Shown here: one piece after another, positions 61,841 to 64,000 of the stretch
Layout: the number at the start of each line of letters is the position of its first letter
Numbering within the stretch: position 1 is the stretch's first letter
Assembly (NCBI GenBank): GCA_024695475.1
Contig: JAILIC010000029.1
Coordinates: 1 to 64,000, forward strand
DNA from: Treponema sp.
GTDB taxonomy: Bacteria; Spirochaetota; Spirochaetia; Treponematales; Treponemataceae
Length of the DNA: 64,000 nt
Direction of reading: 5' to 3'
Position numbers and translations under genes: made by a program
Notes under the pieces: generated by a model
Databases searched by the model: none
Told to the model about the DNA's origin: nothing
The model's input: only the letters and a program-made list of their open reading frames with translations

Positions 61841-61927
61841 ATGGAGCTGGTAGAAAAACGCTTTCCAGCAGTACCGGACTATGAAGAGTAATCCGAAATT
61901 TTCCAAACAATAAGCTATAAGGTATAG

Positions 61928-62059
61928 TTTTGTACGTACATATTAATTCTCAATTACGTACATATTGAAAATCAATTACGTACATATTGAGCTTCAATCG
62001 TTAACATATTGAGCTTCAATCGTTAACATATTAAGACTCAATCGTTTATATATTGATTC
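61928..62059. repeat. Six tandem 22-bp repeats (iteron-like)
   Basis: Units start at 61928, 61950, 61972, 61994, 62016 and 62038. Units 2-6 begin TCAAT and all carry ACATATT (ATATATT in unit 6) at positions 11-17; many read TCAAT...ATTGA, a degenerate dyad. A seventh partial unit follows at 62060. There are no unique spacers, so it is not a CRISPR. Surroundings are AT-rich and without genes. Confidence 0.85.
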
Positions 62060-62487
62060 TCAATATGGTCGATTAGAAGAATCATTTTAAGGCATAATAG
62101 ATTTTATTTTTAAACTATCAGAAAGATTCTGTAAGCTTATGGTCTGAAAAATATTACAATTTTACTTTTTCAGGGGTGCAAATCATACCAAAAACTATAT
62201 AATAGTCCTGTGGTTGCTGTTTTTAAAAAATTATCCGTTTGTTCTGTTTATTTAATAGCCAATCTGCAACTTTTAGCGTTGAGGGACAACTACGATTACT
62301 TCAGCCCCACTGAGATAACTGCCTCACAAAGTCTGATATTACTATAGTAAAATCTTACACTACCGACAGGTGTCCAATTGCAGTTACGTGTAAATTTTAG
62401 TATGAATTGGTACATAGAATGTTTACAAGAGAGGTCGTTAAAAAGGAGTAAATAAAGAAACAGCAGCTTTTTCACCCTACAACTCTT
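62060..62487. other. AT-rich stretch without supported gene
   Basis: Apart from the second 36-bp repeat copy I see no supported gene, RNA or terminator. A 69-codon minus-strand frame at 62296-62505 lacks a ribosome site and any recognisable feature. Confidence 0.5.
62239..62274. repeat. 36-bp direct repeat, copy B
   Basis: Partner of 61801-61836. On the minus strand both copies encode KVAD-C/W-LLNKQNK, suggesting remnants of the same gene. Confidence 0.8.
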
Positions 62488-62652
62488 TTTTTTAAGGAAA
62501 AACATGGAGAACCGTATCTTTACGAGATAGAAACTAGTTTTTACTATGATGGCATTTGGACTACATCACGAAAAATCAAACCGCCTGTAAAAATATGCAA
62601 ACTAACAGCGGAAAAAATCTGCAGTCTGCTTGAAAAGGAAGATATAAAATGA
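62488..62652 (+). pseudogene. 3' half of a lipoprotein gene paralogous to 60260-60715
   Basis: A 54-codon frame without a start reads FFKEKHGEPYLYEIET and ends KICSLLEKEDIK, closely matching the C-terminal third of the intact lipoprotein (FFKELHGEPSLYEIET ... QICSLIEKEDLAK) with a one-residue gap. The first half and signal peptide are missing. Its TGA overlaps the next ATG, as in the 60263 locus. Confidence 0.8.
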
Positions 62653-63185
62653 AACTCTTGCTCCTTGTGGCACTTCTTACATTCTGCACGCTTTTTACGA
62701 GCGCAATTTTGGTGGGGCATTTTGTTAAACTCAATTACGAATACATTGAGAATCCAGAAAGTTCTCCAGGATACAACGAGAATACTCCGTTTGGAGACGG
62801 CGGCGATGTGTGGCGGGAACTTGGAATATACCTGCCCAGCGTTTTGCTCACCAGCACGGTTTTATTGAACGCAATAGGAACTGTCATGCACTTTTGCGCC
62901 TCGCCCGTCAGCCTACGCATTTTCGTACTCGCTTTTCTATCTGCCATGATTTCTGCCGTGATTGGTGTGACATTCAATATTTCTCCTCTGTATTTGTATG
63001 TATATGTGCTTTCTTTTTTTCTTATATTTGCCGATCTAGTTTTGATTCCCGCGGGAATCGTATGCGCCATAGTTCTCTTGTTCGTGAAGAAGTTTGTTCT
63101 TGCAGGCCATATAGCTCTGCTTTCTGTGTGTTTAACCGCTTCGTTTGCCATGGAGATGTTTTCGTGTTTCTTGTACTTAGATTAG
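62649..63185 (+). CDS. Four-helix membrane protein, unrecognised
   Basis: 178 residues. Hydrophobic segments at about 2-22, 62-80, 94-115 and 120-170 (the last likely two helices); an acidic/Gly loop (about 30-55) lies between the first two. AGGAAG is 7 nt before the ATG and lies in the end of the lipoprotein remnant, whose stop overlaps the start. G+C is higher than the AT-rich DNA just upstream. No family recognised. Confidence 0.6.
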   Translation: MKLLLLVALLTFCTLFTSAILVGHFVKLNYEYIENPESSPGYNENTPFGDGGDVWRELGIYLPSVLLTSTVLLNAIGTVMHFCASPVSLRIFVLAFLSAMISAVIGVTFNISPLYLYVYVLSFFLIFADLVLIPAGIVCAIVLLFVKKFVLAGHIALLSVCLTASFAMEMFSCFLYLD

Positions 63186-63315
63186 CGCAAAATGTGTGAC
63201 ACGGAAGTTGCAGTCCTCACACGGCTTGACTACTAATGTCATCGGAAGCATGTACAGTACTGTGGCGTCGTGTATATACAAAGAAAGATTTTGAAAAAAA
63301 AGCGGTGTATCGTGA

Positions 63316-63321
63316 TACAAT
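63316..63321 (+). promoter_or_regulatory. -10 box TACAAT, leaderless start of SanA-like gene
   Basis: TACAAT ends 6 nt before the ATG at 63328; it overlaps the dyad GTATC-GT-GATAC (63307-63318). TTGAAA lies 19 bp upstream. Confidence 0.5.
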
Positions 63322-63327
63322 ACAGTT

Positions 63328-64000
63328 ATGAAAATATTGAAATCGATTACATTTAAAAAAATCAACTTTAAGGGGCTTCCCCATTTGCACTTACCTGAAA
63401 ATTTGTCACGTCTGCTTAAAAAGCTCTTTTTCGCTGGCTTTTTTACGGGAATTGTCATTTTTCTTGGGGCTTTGGCAATCAATATTTATATGATTCAGTA
63501 TTCAAAGCCGTACATCTATTCTGATTTTTCAACACTGCCTAAAAAATATACGGTCATCGTACCAGGTGCGCGAGTTTATAAAAACAATATTTCGTTCGTC
63601 GTTCGAGACAGGCTTGAGGCGGCTTCTACTTGTATAAACGGCGGAAAGGCTCAGAAAGTGCTTATTTCTGGCGATCATGGAACAAAAGAGTATGACGAAG
63701 TGAACCGTATGCGCCTTTACATGCAGAATATTTACAAAACGGCTGGCGAGATAATTTTCTTAGACCATGCAGGTTTTTCCACCTACGAAACAATGTACCG
63801 CGCAAAAGAAATCTTTTGCGTGAACAATGCAGTCGTTGTTACCCAACGCTTTCATCTTACCCGTTCTGTTTACATCGCAAAAAAAATGGGAATTGACATC
63901 GTTGGTTTTGAGGCAAAAGAACTCAACCCGTACTCGGCAAAAATCCATAGAAGCTGGACAATTCGGGAATCTTTAGCGCGAGTAAAGACGTTCTTTTTAG
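63328..64000 (+). CDS. SanA/YdcF-like (DUF218) membrane protein, 3' end cut by window
   Basis: At least 224 residues, open to the window edge. A basic cytoplasmic start of about 33 residues and one helix (about 36-57, FFAGFFTGIVIFLGALAINI) precede the DUF218 domain: VIVPGARVYKNN (about 75), VLISGDHGTKEYDEV (about 111), HAGFSTYETMYRAKEIF (about 148) and VVTQRFHLTRSVYIAKKMG (about 171). These match SanA, which affects envelope permeability in enterobacteria; the reaction is unknown. No ribosome site; -10 box 6 nt before the ATG. Confidence 0.88.
   Translation, partial: MKILKSITFKKINFKGLPHLHLPENLSRLLKKLFFAGFFTGIVIFLGALAINIYMIQYSKPYIYSDFSTLPKKYTVIVPGARVYKNNISFVVRDRLEAASTCINGGKAQKVLISGDHGTKEYDEVNRMRLYMQNIYKTAGEIIFLDHAGFSTYETMYRAKEIFCVNNAVVVTQRFHLTRSVYIAKKMGIDIVGFEAKELNPYSAKIHRSWTIRESLARVKTFFL

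Noticed and set aside
61928-62070. Possible CRISPR array
   Set aside because: The 22-bp units are directly adjacent with no unique spacers, and no cas genes are in the window.
62296-62505. 69-codon minus-strand reading frame as a gene
   Set aside because: No ribosome site, no leaderless promoter, no recognisable domain; its start runs into the lipoprotein remnant on the other strand.
61559-62650. Integron attC sites, as known in T. denticola
   Set aside because: Small hairpins such as CAAC...GTTG exist but no convincing paired core sites or regular cassette spacing could be drawn by eye; an attC covariance search would be needed.

Overview
The window looks like a chromosomal segment of an anaerobic spirochaete, most likely a Treponema-type organism. 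This is an inference from gene content, not from a marker gene: a FabV-type enoyl reductase beside fabF, a fused AroD-AroE, pyruvate:ferredoxin oxidoreductase, PASTA/fmt/def linkage, many predicted lipoproteins and AT-rich spacers. Unlike the host-restricted treponemes it carries histidine and de novo pyrimidine genes, so a free-living or gut lifestyle is plausible. No ribosomal RNA, phage, insertion sequence or CRISPR array was found.

Layout: 0-5 kb holds a cysteine desulfidase with a DAACS carrier, then a secreted DUF4198 protein divergent from a CRP/FNR-type regulator, and a DMT exporter. 5-10.7 kb has the glycogen breakdown pair glgX-glgP and divergent era. 10.7-14 kb has aroDE and a NhaC antiporter. 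14-19.6 kb is a minus-strand block: PASTA protein, fmt, def, hisD and a HisA-HisI-HisE fusion. 20-29.5 kb is mixed: SulP, Nudix, tRNA-Cys, trxB-nagZ, tapT, trxA, MATE. 29.6-39.2 kb is a minus-strand run: PFOR, 5'-nucleotidase, YibE/F protein, CDF transporter, esterase lipoprotein. 39.4-42.5 kb has a DUF2804 protein and a 682-residue unknown. 43.1-43.8 kb is a tRNA-Ser/Arg cluster whose last tRNA lies 4 nt from an SRP RNA. 43.8-49.7 kb has a Ste24-like protease, a glycine-riboswitch-controlled symporter and pyrBIC. 49.9-53.5 kb has a secreted protein, fabF and fabV. 53.7-59.4 kb is a four-gene RND efflux operon ending in a PII-like protein. 59.5-63.2 kb is an accessory zone with unknown ORFs, gene fragments, a 22-bp tandem-repeat array and a 36-bp direct repeat. 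The window ends inside a SanA-like gene.

The most striking genome-wide signal is promoter architecture. About fourteen genes lack a Shine-Dalgarno sequence and instead carry a good -10 hexamer only 6-9 nt before the start codon, sometimes with a -35 at 16-19 bp, which predicts leaderless mRNAs. Genes with clear AAGGAG sites have their -10 boxes further away. Other second-look items are a 15-bp perfect inverted repeat across the promoter and start codon of the Ste24-like gene, a palindrome placed between the -35 and -10 of PFOR, and the decayed lipoprotein family plus iteron-like array near 60-62.7 kb.
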